Assembly: GCA_018242445.1 (NCBI GenBank) | Contig: JAFEBW010000050.1 | Coordinates: 1-35,043 of the forward strand | Source: Pseudomonadota bacterium | GTDB taxonomy: Bacteria > Pseudomonadota > Gammaproteobacteria > Xanthomonadales > Xanthomonadaceae | Reading direction: 5' to 3' | Length of the DNA stretch: 35,043 nt | Notes under the pieces: model-generated | The model's input: the letters and a program-made list of their open reading frames with translations, nothing else | Database searches by the model: none | What the model was told of the DNA's origin: nothing | In this document: piece by piece, positions 19,242 to 27,674 of the stretch | Numbering within the stretch: the first letter of the stretch is position 1 | Layout of the letters: every line of letters starts with the position of its first letter | Position numbers and translations under genes: made by a program

Positions 19242-20088
19242 CGGCGAAGCCGTCGCGGGTTTTCTGGAACCACCACCAGCCCAGCCACGCCAGCAGCAGG
19301 CTGCCGAGCCAGCACAGCATGAGCACACCCCAGTGCGGCTGGCGACCGAACACCAGCACGTCACGCACCGCCTCGACCAGAAAGCTCATGGGGTTGGCCG
19401 CCATCAGGTCGCGATACGGTTCGGGAATGGCGTCGAGCGGATAGAAGATCGTCGAGAGGAACAACAGCAAGGTGACGCCGATCGCCGTCACCTGGCCGAT
19501 GTCGCGCGCATACACGCCCAGCGAGGCGAGCACCCACATCAGGCCCAGCGTGCCCATCAGCAAGGGCGCGAGCGCCAGCGGCAGCAACAGCACCGTCCAC
19601 GGCAAGCCGTGCAGCACGAACACCGCCAGCACCGCCCATGCCAGCAACGCCACCAGCATGTGAAACAACGCCGCCAGCAGGGCGACGACCGGCAGCACCT
19701 CCAGCGGAAACACCACGCGCTTGACGTAGTTGACGTTGCCCAGGATCAGGGTGGGCGCGCGGGTGAAGCCTTCGGCGAACAGGTTGAACACCAGCAGGCC
19801 GGCGAACAGGATCACCGCGAAGGACAGTCGGTTGCCGACGACCGCCGAGGCGCTCCAATGCGAGCGGAACACCACCGAGAAGACGAAGGTGTACACCGCC
19901 AGCATCAGCAGCGGATTGACCAGTGACCACGCCAGCCCGAGGAAGGAACCACGGTAGCGACCGAGCACGTCGCGGCGGGCCAGTTGCCAGATCAGGCGGC
20001 GATGCTGGACGAGCGCGCGCGCCATGCCCCACGGCGAGGCGTCGTGGACGGGCGTGGCTGCATGCGCGCGACCGGCAGCGGCGTTCAT
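19231..20088 (-). CDS. wzm: ABC-2 type permease for O-antigen/polysaccharide export
   Basis: A 285-residue inner-membrane protein with about six hydrophobic segments, the channel partner of the adjacent ATPase. It opens with the cytoplasmic amphipathic region and LARRDVLGRYRGSFLGLAW, the hallmark of Wzm/TagG-type permeases, followed by membrane segments around VYTFVFSVVF, VILFAGLLVFNLFA, ALLAALFHMLVALLAWAVL and LLLPLALAPLLMGTLGLMWVL. It also has YARDIGQVTAIGVTLLLFLS and a last segment WGVLMLCWLGSLLLAWLGWW. The start MNAAAGRAHAATP is at 20088; an open frame continues further upstream but translates repeat DNA. It is first in the operon, next to the metB-like gene as in the Xanthomonas LPS locus. 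Confidence 0.92.
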   Translation of the reverse strand: MNAAAGRAHAATPVHDASPWGMARALVQHRRLIWQLARRDVLGRYRGSFLGLAWSLVNPLLMLAVYTFVFSVVFRSHWSASAVVGNRLSFAVILFAGLLVFNLFAEGFTRAPTLILGNVNYVKRVVFPLEVLPVVALLAALFHMLVALLAWAVLAVFVLHGLPWTVLLLPLALAPLLMGTLGLMWVLASLGVYARDIGQVTAIGVTLLLFLSTIFYPLDAIPEPYRDLMAANPMSFLVEAVRDVLVFGRQPHWGVLMLCWLGSLLLAWLGWWWFQKTRDGFADVL

Positions 20089-20189
20089 CGGTTGGCGTGC
20101 AAGAACGCTGGATCCGGTCGCACGCTGCCAGCACAGCCCGCCTTGGCCCCTTTCCCCGCTCGCGTGTGAAAGCCGGGATGGGAGAAGTT

Positions 20190-20250
20190 CATTCCGCACG
20201 CCAGCCCCCACCCCAACCCTCCCCCGCAAGCGGGGGAGGGTGTGGAATGA
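20190..20250. repeat. Dispersed palindromic repeat (family B) upstream of wzm
   Basis: The core is a perfect 11-bp inverted repeat (CCCTCCCCCGC, AA, GCGGGGGAGGG; 20217-20240), inside a longer imperfect palindrome whose outer arms are CATTCCGCAC and GTGTGGAATG. The same core, inverted, lies at 33479-33502, together with the same GCCAGCCCCCAC flank. On the wzm transcript it would fall in the leader or in the gap after the gamma-lyase gene. Confidence 0.85.
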
Positions 20251-20425
20251 CAGGATCTTGCATCCTCGACGGTGTTGGCAGTCACCATGATCGTTATTGA
20301 TTCGGCCCTCAAATAGCCTGATACGCAAGCGTTCAACTTCTTTGCCCCTATCGCATCAGACCACAAAAACCACGCAAGACTCCTACTATTTTTATGGGCG
20401 CGATCTATAGCGACGACTGCAGCGC
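20251..20425. other. AT-richer non-coding stretch upstream of the wzm operon
   Basis: The gap 20089-20425 between wzm and the gamma-lyase gene contains the family-B repeat and then this stretch, which is clearly less GC-rich than its surroundings (runs such as ATTTTTAT, CAATAACGATCAT and TTTTTGTGG on either strand). No open frame or RNA gene is recognised. It is a likely home for the wzm operon promoter; TTGAAC about 15 nt before TATTTG on the minus strand is a possible but sub-optimal pair. No terminator for the gamma-lyase gene is evident. Confidence 0.4.
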
Positions 20426-21598
20426 TCAGGCTTGCACGCGCAGGGCGTGGTCGAGCTCGGCGCGCAGGTCGTCCACGTCCTCCACGCCCACCGACAGGCG
20501 CACGAGGTTGTCGTGGATGCCAAGCTGCGCGCGGCGCTCGGCGGGGATCGATGCGTGGGTCATGATCGCCGGGTGGTTGATCAGGCTCTCCACGCCGCCC
20601 AGCGATTCGGCCAGACCGAACAGCTTGCAGCGCTCCATCATCCGCCGCGTCGCCGGCAGGCCGCCGCGCACGTACACCGAGATCAGCCCGCCGAAGCCGT
20701 GCATCTGCCGGCTCGCCAGTGCGTGCTGCGGATGCGAGGGCAGGCCCGGGTAGATCACCTGCTCGACCTGCGGATGCGTCTGTAGCCACTGCGCCAGCGC
20801 CAGCGCATTGGCGCAGTGCGCGCGCATGCGCAGGTGCAGCGTTTTCACCCCGCGCAGCACGAGGAAGCTGTCGAACGGGCCTTGCACCGCGCCGACCGCG
20901 TTTTGCAGGAAGGCCAGTTGCTCGGCGATCTCCGGGTGGTCGCCGACGATGGCCACGCCGCCGACCATGTCCGAATGGCCGTTGAGGTATTTGGTCGCCG
21001 AGTGCATCACGATCGCCGCGCCATGCTCGAGCGGGCGTTGCAGGATCGGCGAGGCGAAGGTGTTGTCCACCACCAGCAACAGCCCGTGCGCCTTGGCGAA
21101 CGCACCCAGCGCGGACAGATCGACCACCTTGAGCAGCGGATTGGTCGGCGTCTCGGCCCAGATCATCTTCGTGTTCGGGCGGATCGCCGCGGCCAGCGCG
21201 GCCGGATCGGTGAGATCCACGAAGCTGAACTCCAGCCCCGCCGAGCGTTTGCGTACGCGTTCGAACAAGCGGTAGGTGCCGCCATAGACATCGTCCATGC
21301 ACACCACGTGGCTGTCGGCATCGAGCAGTTCGAGGATGGTCGAAGTCGCCGCCAGCCCGGAGGCGAAGGCGAAGCCGCGGGTGCCGCCTTCCAGATCGGC
21401 CACGCAACGTTCCCACGCGAAGCGCGTGGGGTTGTGCGAGCGCGAGTACTCGTAGCCCTGGTGCACGCCGGGGCTTTGCTGCACGTAGGTGGAGGTGGCG
21501 TAGATCGGGGTCATGATCGCGCCGGTGGAGGGGTCGGGGTGCTGGCCGGCGTGGATGGCGCGGGTGCCGAGGCCAGGAGTCGCGTTATGGCTGGTCAT
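20426..21598 (-). CDS. metB: Cystathionine gamma-lyase / gamma-synthase-like PLP enzyme (MetB family)
   Basis: A 390-residue Cys/Met metabolism PLP enzyme. It has the family landmarks TRAIHAGQHPDPSTGAI, YEYSRSHNPTRFAWERC, the PLP-stacking region ASGLAATSTILELL, and DVYGGTYRLFE. It also has WAETPTNPLLKVVDL, DNTFASP, the Schiff-base Lys203 in HSATKYLNGHSD, and ESLGGVESLINHPAIMTH. The lyase (cystathionine to cysteine) and synthase (O-succinylhomoserine plus cysteine) are hard to tell apart by sequence. The presence of cystathionine beta-synthase just upstream argues for gamma-lyase activity and reverse transsulfuration. The Xanthomonas orthologue is usually labelled metB and borders the LPS locus. 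The start at 21598 gives the conserved N-terminus; the in-frame ATG at 21652 adds residues that overlap the hicA region. Confidence 0.93.
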   Translation of the reverse strand: MTSHNATPGLGTRAIHAGQHPDPSTGAIMTPIYATSTYVQQSPGVHQGYEYSRSHNPTRFAWERCVADLEGGTRGFAFASGLAATSTILELLDADSHVVCMDDVYGGTYRLFERVRKRSAGLEFSFVDLTDPAALAAAIRPNTKMIWAETPTNPLLKVVDLSALGAFAKAHGLLLVVDNTFASPILQRPLEHGAAIVMHSATKYLNGHSDMVGGVAIVGDHPEIAEQLAFLQNAVGAVQGPFDSFLVLRGVKTLHLRMRAHCANALALAQWLQTHPQVEQVIYPGLPSHPQHALASRQMHGFGGLISVYVRGGLPATRRMMERCKLFGLAESLGGVESLINHPAIMTHASIPAERRAQLGIHDNLVRLSVGVEDVDDLRAELDHALRVQA

Positions 21599-21659
21599 CG
21601 TCGTGATATCCGGAATGGAAAGAGCAAGCAGTTGTTTGACGCTGGATGGCATTCATGGC

Positions 21660-21846
21660 TCAGTCGATTCCAAGATGCCTGAGGATATGTCGCGCGAGGA
21701 TGTCCTCGATTTCGCGATGGCGTGGCAACGGTTGCTTCTGCCCGATCCTCGGGTTGAGATAGATGTCATGGCGACCACCGTGGCTGAGCAGGATGCAGCC
21801 AGCAGCCAGCGGCCAACAGCCGGCGCGCCAACTCGTCGCGCTTCAC
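21660..21846 (-). pseudogene. hicA: hicA-like mRNA interferase toxin, frameshifted by a 7-bp duplication
   Basis: From a GTG overlapping the hicB stop, the frame reads VKRDELARRLLAAGC and then runs into a premature TGA. The rest of a HicA protein continues in another frame: LLSHGGRHDIYLNP, then QPLPRHREIEDILARHILR, then HLGID and a stop at 21660. The break coincides with a tandem duplication of GCTGGCT (21797-21810). Removing one copy restores a 59-residue protein with the join A-A-G-C-I-L-L-S-H-G-G-R-H, the expected HicA core with its catalytic His. As it stands, no full toxin can be made. HicA toxins are small double-stranded-RNA-binding-fold ribonucleases that cleave mRNA. Assembly error is the main alternative explanation. 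Confidence 0.8.
21797..21810. repeat. 7-bp perfect tandem duplication inside hicA
   Basis: AGCCAGC occurs twice in direct succession on the plus strand (GCTGGCT twice on the coding strand). The unit length is not a multiple of three, so gain or loss of one copy switches the hicA frame. Confidence 0.95.
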
Positions 21847-22034
21847 AAGGCGATGTCCTTGACGTGATAGGTGGCGGGCACGTCTTCCAGCAGCAATTCA
21901 CGGTAGGCATCGCGCAGGTTCTCCTCGAGTTCCTCGAGGGTTTCGCCCTGCGACATGATCTCTGGATGGTCGATGAACTTGCCGAGCCAGTGCTGCTCGC
22001 CCTGCCAGTAAACGATGCGCAATTGCGGCGTCAT
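21843..22034 (-). CDS. hicB: HicB-family antitoxin, small form
   Basis: A 63-residue protein (MTPQLRIVYWQGEQHWLGKF..., then HPEIMSQGETLEELEENLRDAYRELLLED) that fits the degenerate RNase-H-like core of HicB antitoxins, without the DNA-binding helix extension of longer members. HicB binds and blocks HicA. The frame is intact. Its stop overlaps the GTG start of the broken hicA by 4 bp, giving the hicB-hicA order seen in a subset of these modules. It starts 23 bp after the cystathionine beta-synthase gene, so it may be co-transcribed with it. Small HicB-like proteins without a partner also occur in many genomes; here the hicA remnant supports the call. Confidence 0.85.
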   Translation of the reverse strand: MTPQLRIVYWQGEQHWLGKFIDHPEIMSQGETLEELEENLRDAYRELLLEDVPATYHVKDIAL

Positions 22035-22057
22035 GGCCACACCCTCGTCGTGGATTT

Positions 22058-23428
<1,371 letters not shown>

Positions 23429-23562
23429 GAGGGGTTGCCTGCATCGGCCGTCGCGGCCGGAATGCGGATTCTAGCAGGCGGTATCCGCGTGCCGGCCGGA
23501 TGACGCGTGGCTGCACGGGATTCGGGATTCGGACCGAACCGTAGCCGTTTGATGTTCGGAAA

Positions 23563-23609
23563 CGAAAACGGGCGATGGCAGCCGACGAGGAAGGCCGCCA
23601 CCGCCCGTT
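23563..23609 (-). terminator. Rho-independent terminator after the ydcH-like gene
   Basis: On the minus strand AACGGGCG pairs with CGCCCGTT (23602-23609 and 23567-23574), extended inward by an imperfect GTGGC/GGCC stem, and is followed by TTCGTTT. It starts 19 bp after the stop codon of the small gene. Confidence 0.65.
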
Positions 23610-23627
23610 GTGTCGAGGGTGCTCCGG

Positions 23628-23849
23628 TCAGTGCAGCGGCCGGTTTTCAAACAGGTGCGTCAGGCGATCCTTCGCGTGGAGCTTTTCGCGTTTCATCTGC
23701 GCGAGCGTGGTGTCGTCCATCGGCAACACGCCCAGTTCGGCATCCATGACCCGCTTGTCCAGTTCGCGGTGTCGATGGTAGAGCTGGCGGAATTCGATGT
23801 TGGACTTGAGCAGCGCATCCAGCTCGTCACGCGATTGGCTTTCAAACAT
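23628..23849 (-). CDS. YdcH/DUF465-family small protein
   Basis: A 73-residue, mostly helical, charged protein of the DUF465 (YdcH) family, whose function is not known. The sequence MFESQSRDELDALLKSNIEF, then LYHRHRELDKRVMDAE, then LAQMKREKLHAKDRL matches the family's two-helix hairpin and has the usual length. The ATG at 23849 was chosen because AGGAGG lies about 9 nt upstream (23859-23864). The same frame continues upstream without a stop to an ATG at 23978, with codon use as GC-rich as real genes. That would add 43 residues (MAVSDCWHFIEIVIRISQRL...) not seen in the family, so the short form is preferred. Confidence 0.8.
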   Translation of the reverse strand: MFESQSRDELDALLKSNIEFRQLYHRHRELDKRVMDAELGVLPMDDTTLAQMKREKLHAKDRLTHLFENRPLH

Positions 23850-24210
23850 GGCGCTTGACCTCCTCTGCGGAAAATCCTCGGGCCCGGAAATGCGAACGCC
23901 CCGCTCGGCGATGCGAGCGAGGCGTTGGCTGATGCGAATCACGATCTCGATGAAATGCCAGCAGTCCGACACCGCCATCACGGAGCGGCAGGCTCCAGAT
24001 GACGCGATGCTCCGGAAAATCGACGGCACTCATGGGCGCGATCCGATCCTCCATGCATCCGGGGAGTGCATGGAAGAGTGAAGCTACTCCTGCCTATTCC
24101 GGGCTGCAAGTGCCAGTGCAAACCATTGAATCGACAGGTATTCTTGCCAATCGCCCCGAACGCCGCGCGGGTTCTCCGGGAGGGCGCTGCCGGGGCGGCT
24201 TCGCCGCCCG
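23850..24210. other. Intergenic region between the ydcH-like gene and the OmpA-like gene
   Basis: No recognisable gene. Two overlapping minus-strand frames exist near 23850-24054 (70 codons from 24054, and the upstream extension of the ydcH-like frame) but neither resembles a known family. At 24193-24209, directly after the OmpA-like stop codon, a perfect 7-bp GGGCGGC/GCCGCCC hairpin with a 3-nt centre lacks a T tract, so it is at most a weak or Rho-assisted terminator or an mRNA-end stabiliser. Confidence 0.4.
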
Positions 24211-25209
24211 TCACGGCCCGCTGGCAGGCCGCACGGCGATCACCACGACACGGTTGTTGCGCGCCCGCCCGGCCGCGGTGGCGTTGGTCGCCACCGGCTG
24301 CACGGCACCCAGGCCGACGGCTTGAATGCGGGTGGCCGGAACACCTGCGGCGCGCAGGTAATTCTTGATCGTCTCGGCACGTTGCTGCGACAGCGCGAGG
24401 CTCTTCTGCGGCCCGGCGGCATTGTCGGTATGCGCCTCGATGCGGATCGTCGCACCGGCGTCTTGCGCGCGCACGAAGTCGGTCAGCTTCTGGATGCGCG
24501 CCTTGCCTTCCTTGTCCATGCGCAACGTCGCGCGCCCCGGATGGAACAGCGCACCGGCCAGGCTCATCGACGGCCCGCGCGGATCGGCCGACCCGGATGG
24601 CGCTGGCGCGGTCGCGGGCGCAGCCACGCCAGCGGCCGCGGCCTGCAAGGCGGCCTCCTGCTGGGCCAGCGCGGCAGCCTTGGCCTTGGCCTCGGCCAGC
24701 GCCTGCGCCTGATCGGAGGCATCGGTGGCCAGGCTCGCATCCTGATTCTGCCGCGCCTGCTGGTCGGCCGCCGCGCGCTGGGCTTCCTCGTCGCGCGCCT
24801 TGTTCTGCATGCGCATGCGCTCGACTTCCATGCGCGCGCGGTCGGCATCGCGACGGCTGGCCTCGAGCAGGATGCGATCGTGTTCGCGGTCGAGTTGCTC
24901 GATGCGCGCCTGCGCCTGATCGGCCTGCGCGGCGAAGCGCGCCGCCTGCAGCCGGCGCTCGGCGATGTACAGCGCCGGCTTGCGCGCGTCCGAATGCGGC
25001 GTGGTCTGCGCGAGCGCGGCCAGCGCCTGATGCGCCTTGAGCCGATCCACGCCGCCGAGGTTGCCCAGCGCCGGGTCGGCATCCAACTGCGCCAGTTGCG
25101 TGCTCAGACGTTGCAGGTCGGGATCCTTGGGCGGCGGCGCGGCCCATGCCGTGGAACCGCAGGCAACGGCGAGCGCGAGCGCGCCTGCAACGGCGAGAAG
25201 TCGGCTCAT
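24211..25209 (-). CDS. OmpA-family outer-membrane/peptidoglycan-associated protein with helical alanine-rich region
   Basis: A 332-residue exported protein: signal peptide 1-23 (VAGALALAVACGSTAWA before APPPKD), then a long alanine/glutamine-rich, charged helical region (about 30-200, with RIEQLDREHDRILLEASRR and QAQALAEAKAKAAALAQQ) likely to be coiled coil. A C-terminal OmpA-like peptidoglycan-binding domain follows (about 225-325) with IRIEAHTDNAAG, LSQQRAETIKNYL, GVPATRIQAVGLG and GRARNNRVVV. There is no beta-barrel region. Its start overlaps the stop of the DUF4398 lipoprotein gene by 4 bp (ATGA), so the two are translationally coupled. The likely role is to bridge the envelope to peptidoglycan; this is inferred from domain content. 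Confidence 0.88.
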   Translation of the reverse strand: MSRLLAVAGALALAVACGSTAWAAPPPKDPDLQRLSTQLAQLDADPALGNLGGVDRLKAHQALAALAQTTPHSDARKPALYIAERRLQAARFAAQADQAQARIEQLDREHDRILLEASRRDADRARMEVERMRMQNKARDEEAQRAAADQQARQNQDASLATDASDQAQALAEAKAKAAALAQQEAALQAAAAGVAAPATAPAPSGSADPRGPSMSLAGALFHPGRATLRMDKEGKARIQKLTDFVRAQDAGATIRIEAHTDNAAGPQKSLALSQQRAETIKNYLRAAGVPATRIQAVGLGAVQPVATNATAAGRARNNRVVVIAVRPASGP

Positions 25210-25586
25210 GGCTGTGCCTCCTGATCGAGCAGACGCCGGCGCAGATCCTCGTTCTCCTGCGTCTTCGAAGCCACCTGCGCCTGCGCCGACAAGGCGCGGC
25301 CCTTGGCGCGGGCGAGGTCGGCGTCGGCCTGCGCGGCGGCAATCAGCGGCCGCGCGCGGTCGTAGTCTTCCCGCGTCATCGCCGCCTGCGCGTCGGCCAG
25401 CTCGGCGCGCGCCGCCTCCAGCTCACCGGGCGCGTACTGCGCCGCGGCCGGCCCGGCGCCGGCGAGGGCGGCCTGCGCGGAGGCGAACTCCTGATTCGGC
25501 GGGGGCAGGCTGGCGCACCCGCCCAACAGGGCGAGCACGGAAGCCACGACAAGGGTACGATGGATTTTTCGCCGCGATGGTGTCAT
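25206..25586 (-). CDS. DUF4398-type lipoprotein
   Basis: A 126-residue predicted lipoprotein. The N-terminus MTPSRRKIHRTLVVASVLAL ends in a lipobox LGGC, with Cys24 as the lipidation site. The mature part is an alanine-rich helical protein (FASAQAALAGAGPAAAQYAP, then LEAARAELADAQAAMTREDYDRARPLIAAA), which matches the DUF4398 pattern of a helical hairpin reminiscent of tetratricopeptide-like repeats. Function is unknown. It forms a two-gene operon with the OmpA-like protein and is divergent from pilU across 94 bp. The start at 25586 puts the signal peptide at the N-terminus; longer frames upstream would bury it. Confidence 0.82.
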   Translation of the reverse strand: MTPSRRKIHRTLVVASVLALLGGCASLPPPNQEFASAQAALAGAGPAAAQYAPGELEAARAELADAQAAMTREDYDRARPLIAAAQADADLARAKGRALSAQAQVASKTQENEDLRRRLLDQEAQP

Positions 25587-25615
25587 AAGAAATCCACGGG
25601 GACGGCTGCTGCCGT

Positions 25616-25644
25616 ATTGTGGGAACCCGAAGGCGCGCTTGCAA
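25616..25644 (-). promoter_or_regulatory. Candidate sigma-70 promoter for the DUF4398/OmpA operon
   Basis: Reading on the minus strand, TTGCAA (25639-25644) and CACAAT (25616-25621) are separated by exactly 17 bp, each matching four of six consensus positions. It lies about 30 bp upstream of the lipoprotein start. Confidence 0.4.
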
Positions 25645-25680
25645 CGTCGGATCGTAATCCTCTCAACGGGAAAGCACACG

Positions 25681-26817
25681 ATGGACATCGAATACTTCCT
25701 GAAGCTGATGGCCGAGAAAAACGCATCGGACCTGTTCCTCACCACCGGCGCTCCGGTGAACATGAAGGTCGAGGGAAAACTCTATGCGCTGGGCAACACC
25801 GGCCTGCCGCCGGGGCTGGTGAAGAAGATCGCCTATTCGCTGATGGACGAGACCCAGGTGGCGATCTTCGAGCGCGACCTGGAAATGAACATGGCGATCT
25901 CGGTCAGCGAGGCCGGGCGCTTCCGCGTCAACGTGTTCAAGCAGCGCGGCGAGCTGGGCATGGTGATCCGCGCGATCAAGTCGGAGATTCCCAGCGTCGA
26001 GGATCTCAAGCTGCCCTCGATCCTCAAGGACATCGTGATGGAGCCGCGCGGGCTGGTGCTGCTGGTCGGCTCCACCGGCTCGGGCAAGTCCACCACGCTG
26101 GCGGCGATGATCGACCACCGCAACAGCAACATGAGCGGCCACATCCTCACCATCGAGGATCCGATCGAGTTCCTGCACCGGCACAAGAAATCCATCGTCA
26201 ACCAGCGCGAGGTCGGGCTGGACACCCACGCCTTCCACAACGCGCTCAAGAACGCGATGCGCGAGGCGCCCGACCTGATCCTGATCGGCGAGATCCTCGA
26301 CGCCACCACGATGGAGGCGGCGATCGCCTTCGCCGAGACCGGCCACCTGTGCCTGGCCACCCTGCACTCCAACAACGCCGACCAGACGCTGGAGCGCATC
26401 CTCAACTTCTTCCCCGAATCGGCGCACAAGAACATCCTGATGAACCTCGCGCTGAACCTGAAGGCGGTGATCAGCCAGCGCCTGGTGATCGGCATGGACG
26501 GTCGGCGCATTCCGGCCAGCGAAGTGCTGATCAATACCCCGATGATCCGCGACCTGATCCGCCGCGGCGAAGTGCACGAGATCAAGCAGGCGATGGAAGA
26601 ATCCTTGCAGGAAGGCATGCACAGCTTCGACCAGTCGCTGTACCGGCTGTACAAGGACGGCAAGGCCGAACTGGAAGAGGTGCTGCGCAAGGCCGATTCG
26701 CGCGACGGTCTGGCCTTGAAGATCCGTCTGTCCGAGGGTGCCGAAGGCGAGCACGACCCGTATGCCGACGTGTTCGCGCCGACCACGCCCAGCGTCACCC
26801 AAGGCGACGGCTACTGA
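25681..26817 (+). CDS. pilU: Type IV pilus retraction ATPase PilU
   Basis: A 378-residue secretion-type hexameric ATPase that assists PilT in type IV pilus retraction for twitching motility. Key parts: MDIEYFLKLMAEKNASDLFL, Walker A GSTGSGKST at 130-138, the Asp box TIEDPIEF around 157-164, Walker B DLILIGE at 198-204, and the His box ETGHLCLATLHSNNADQ at 219-235. PilU is preferred over PilT because of the N-terminal wording, the extended C-terminus (AEGEHDPYADVFAP) and the GEILDATT sequence after Walker B, where PilT has GEMRD. No pilT is adjacent in the window; in relatives it is usually next door. The start at 25681 follows a weak site; an in-frame ATG at 25639 gives non-family residues. 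Confidence 0.93.
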   Translation: MDIEYFLKLMAEKNASDLFLTTGAPVNMKVEGKLYALGNTGLPPGLVKKIAYSLMDETQVAIFERDLEMNMAISVSEAGRFRVNVFKQRGELGMVIRAIKSEIPSVEDLKLPSILKDIVMEPRGLVLLVGSTGSGKSTTLAAMIDHRNSNMSGHILTIEDPIEFLHRHKKSIVNQREVGLDTHAFHNALKNAMREAPDLILIGEILDATTMEAAIAFAETGHLCLATLHSNNADQTLERILNFFPESAHKNILMNLALNLKAVISQRLVIGMDGRRIPASEVLINTPMIRDLIRRGEVHEIKQAMEESLQEGMHSFDQSLYRLYKDGKAELEEVLRKADSRDGLALKIRLSEGAEGEHDPYADVFAPTTPSVTQGDGY

Positions 26818-26870
26818 CGGTCGCGGAGCCCGACCGCGGTTCGATGCGTGCCTGAGCGCCTGCGGAGCCT

Positions 26871-27548
26871 TCAGCCGGCCGGCGTGGGCGCGTCCGGCTG
26901 GCGTTCCGGGCGCGCGGCGTCGAACGCGGGCAGCTTCATGCAGGCGTCGTGGATGCGGCGGATGGTCGGGTAGGCGTCGAGTGCAACCGCGAAGCGGCGC
27001 GCGTTGAACACCTGCGGGATCAGGCAGCAATCGGCCAGGCCCGGCTGCTCGCCGTCGCAGAACGTGCCGGTGGACAGGTGCTCGGAGAGCATGTTCTCCA
27101 CCGCGTGAAAACCTTCGCGGATCCAGTGGCGCACCCACTCCTCGCGCTCGGGCGGCGGCACGTTCCACTCGTGCTCGAAGTATTTCATCACCCGCAGGTT
27201 GTTCAGCGGATGGATGTCGCAGGCGATCGCCTGCGCCAATGCGCGGGCGCGCACGCGGTCGCGCGCGGTGGCCGGCAGCAGCGGCGGATCGGGCCAGGTC
27301 TCGTCGATGTACTCGATGATCGCCATCGACTGCCGCAGGATGCGGTGGCCGTGCATGAACGCCGGCACCAGCGCCTGCGGCTGGATCGCGCGGTATTCCA
27401 GCGCGTGCTGCTGGCCGCCGCCCTCCAGCAGGTGCACCGGCACGATCTCGTGGGGCAAGCCCTTGAGGTTGAGCGCGATGCGCACGCGGTAGGCCGCGCT
27501 GGAGCGCCAGTAGCTGTACAGGCGCAACTTCTCGTGTGGATGGGCCAT
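26871..27548 (-). CDS. maiA: Maleylacetoacetate isomerase (zeta-class glutathione transferase)
   Basis: MaiA isomerises 4-maleylacetoacetate to fumarylacetoacetate with glutathione, in tyrosine/homogentisate breakdown. The 225-residue protein begins LRLYSYWRSSAAYRVRIALNLKGL, the zeta-class signature with the glutathione-activating Ser. It continues with PQALVPAFMHGHRILRQSMAIIEYIDETWP and the helical C-terminal domain ACDIHPLNNLRVMKYFEHEW. The start at 27548 gives the family N-terminus; the open frame upstream adds Arg-rich non-conserved residues. It lies 126 bp after the fumarylacetoacetate hydrolase gene on the same strand; together they catalyse consecutive steps. It converges on pilU across 53 bp. 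Confidence 0.93.
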   Translation of the reverse strand: MAHPHEKLRLYSYWRSSAAYRVRIALNLKGLPHEIVPVHLLEGGGQQHALEYRAIQPQALVPAFMHGHRILRQSMAIIEYIDETWPDPPLLPATARDRVRARALAQAIACDIHPLNNLRVMKYFEHEWNVPPPEREEWVRHWIREGFHAVENMLSEHLSTGTFCDGEQPGLADCCLIPQVFNARRFAVALDAYPTIRRIHDACMKLPAFDAARPERQPDAPTPAG

Positions 27549-27674
27549 CGGCAACCTCTCGCGCAGCCTGCGCGGTGCGCCAAGGCTAGCCTGAGCGGGC
27601 CGTCTTGGAAAGCGCCGCGCGACCAACGCGGCTGCCACCCGATGCGCGGCCGCTCCGGCGGCCGGGACGCAGGT

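Noticed and set aside
21653..21910. Alternative 85-codon frame overlapping hicA and hicB
   Set aside because: It reads the hicBA region in a frame that matches no family, whereas the HicB and (two-frame) HicA readings are clear.
23850..24054. A 70-codon minus-strand frame ahead of the ydcH-like gene
   Set aside because: No family resemblance, third-position GC is not typical of the neighbours, and it overlaps the ydcH-like ribosome-binding site.
26280..26310. Loss of the arginine in the GE-x-RD motif of PilU (GEILD)
   Set aside because: Xanthomonas-type PilU proteins appear to carry this same wording, so it looks like a family feature and not a defect; Walker A, Walker B and the His box are intact.
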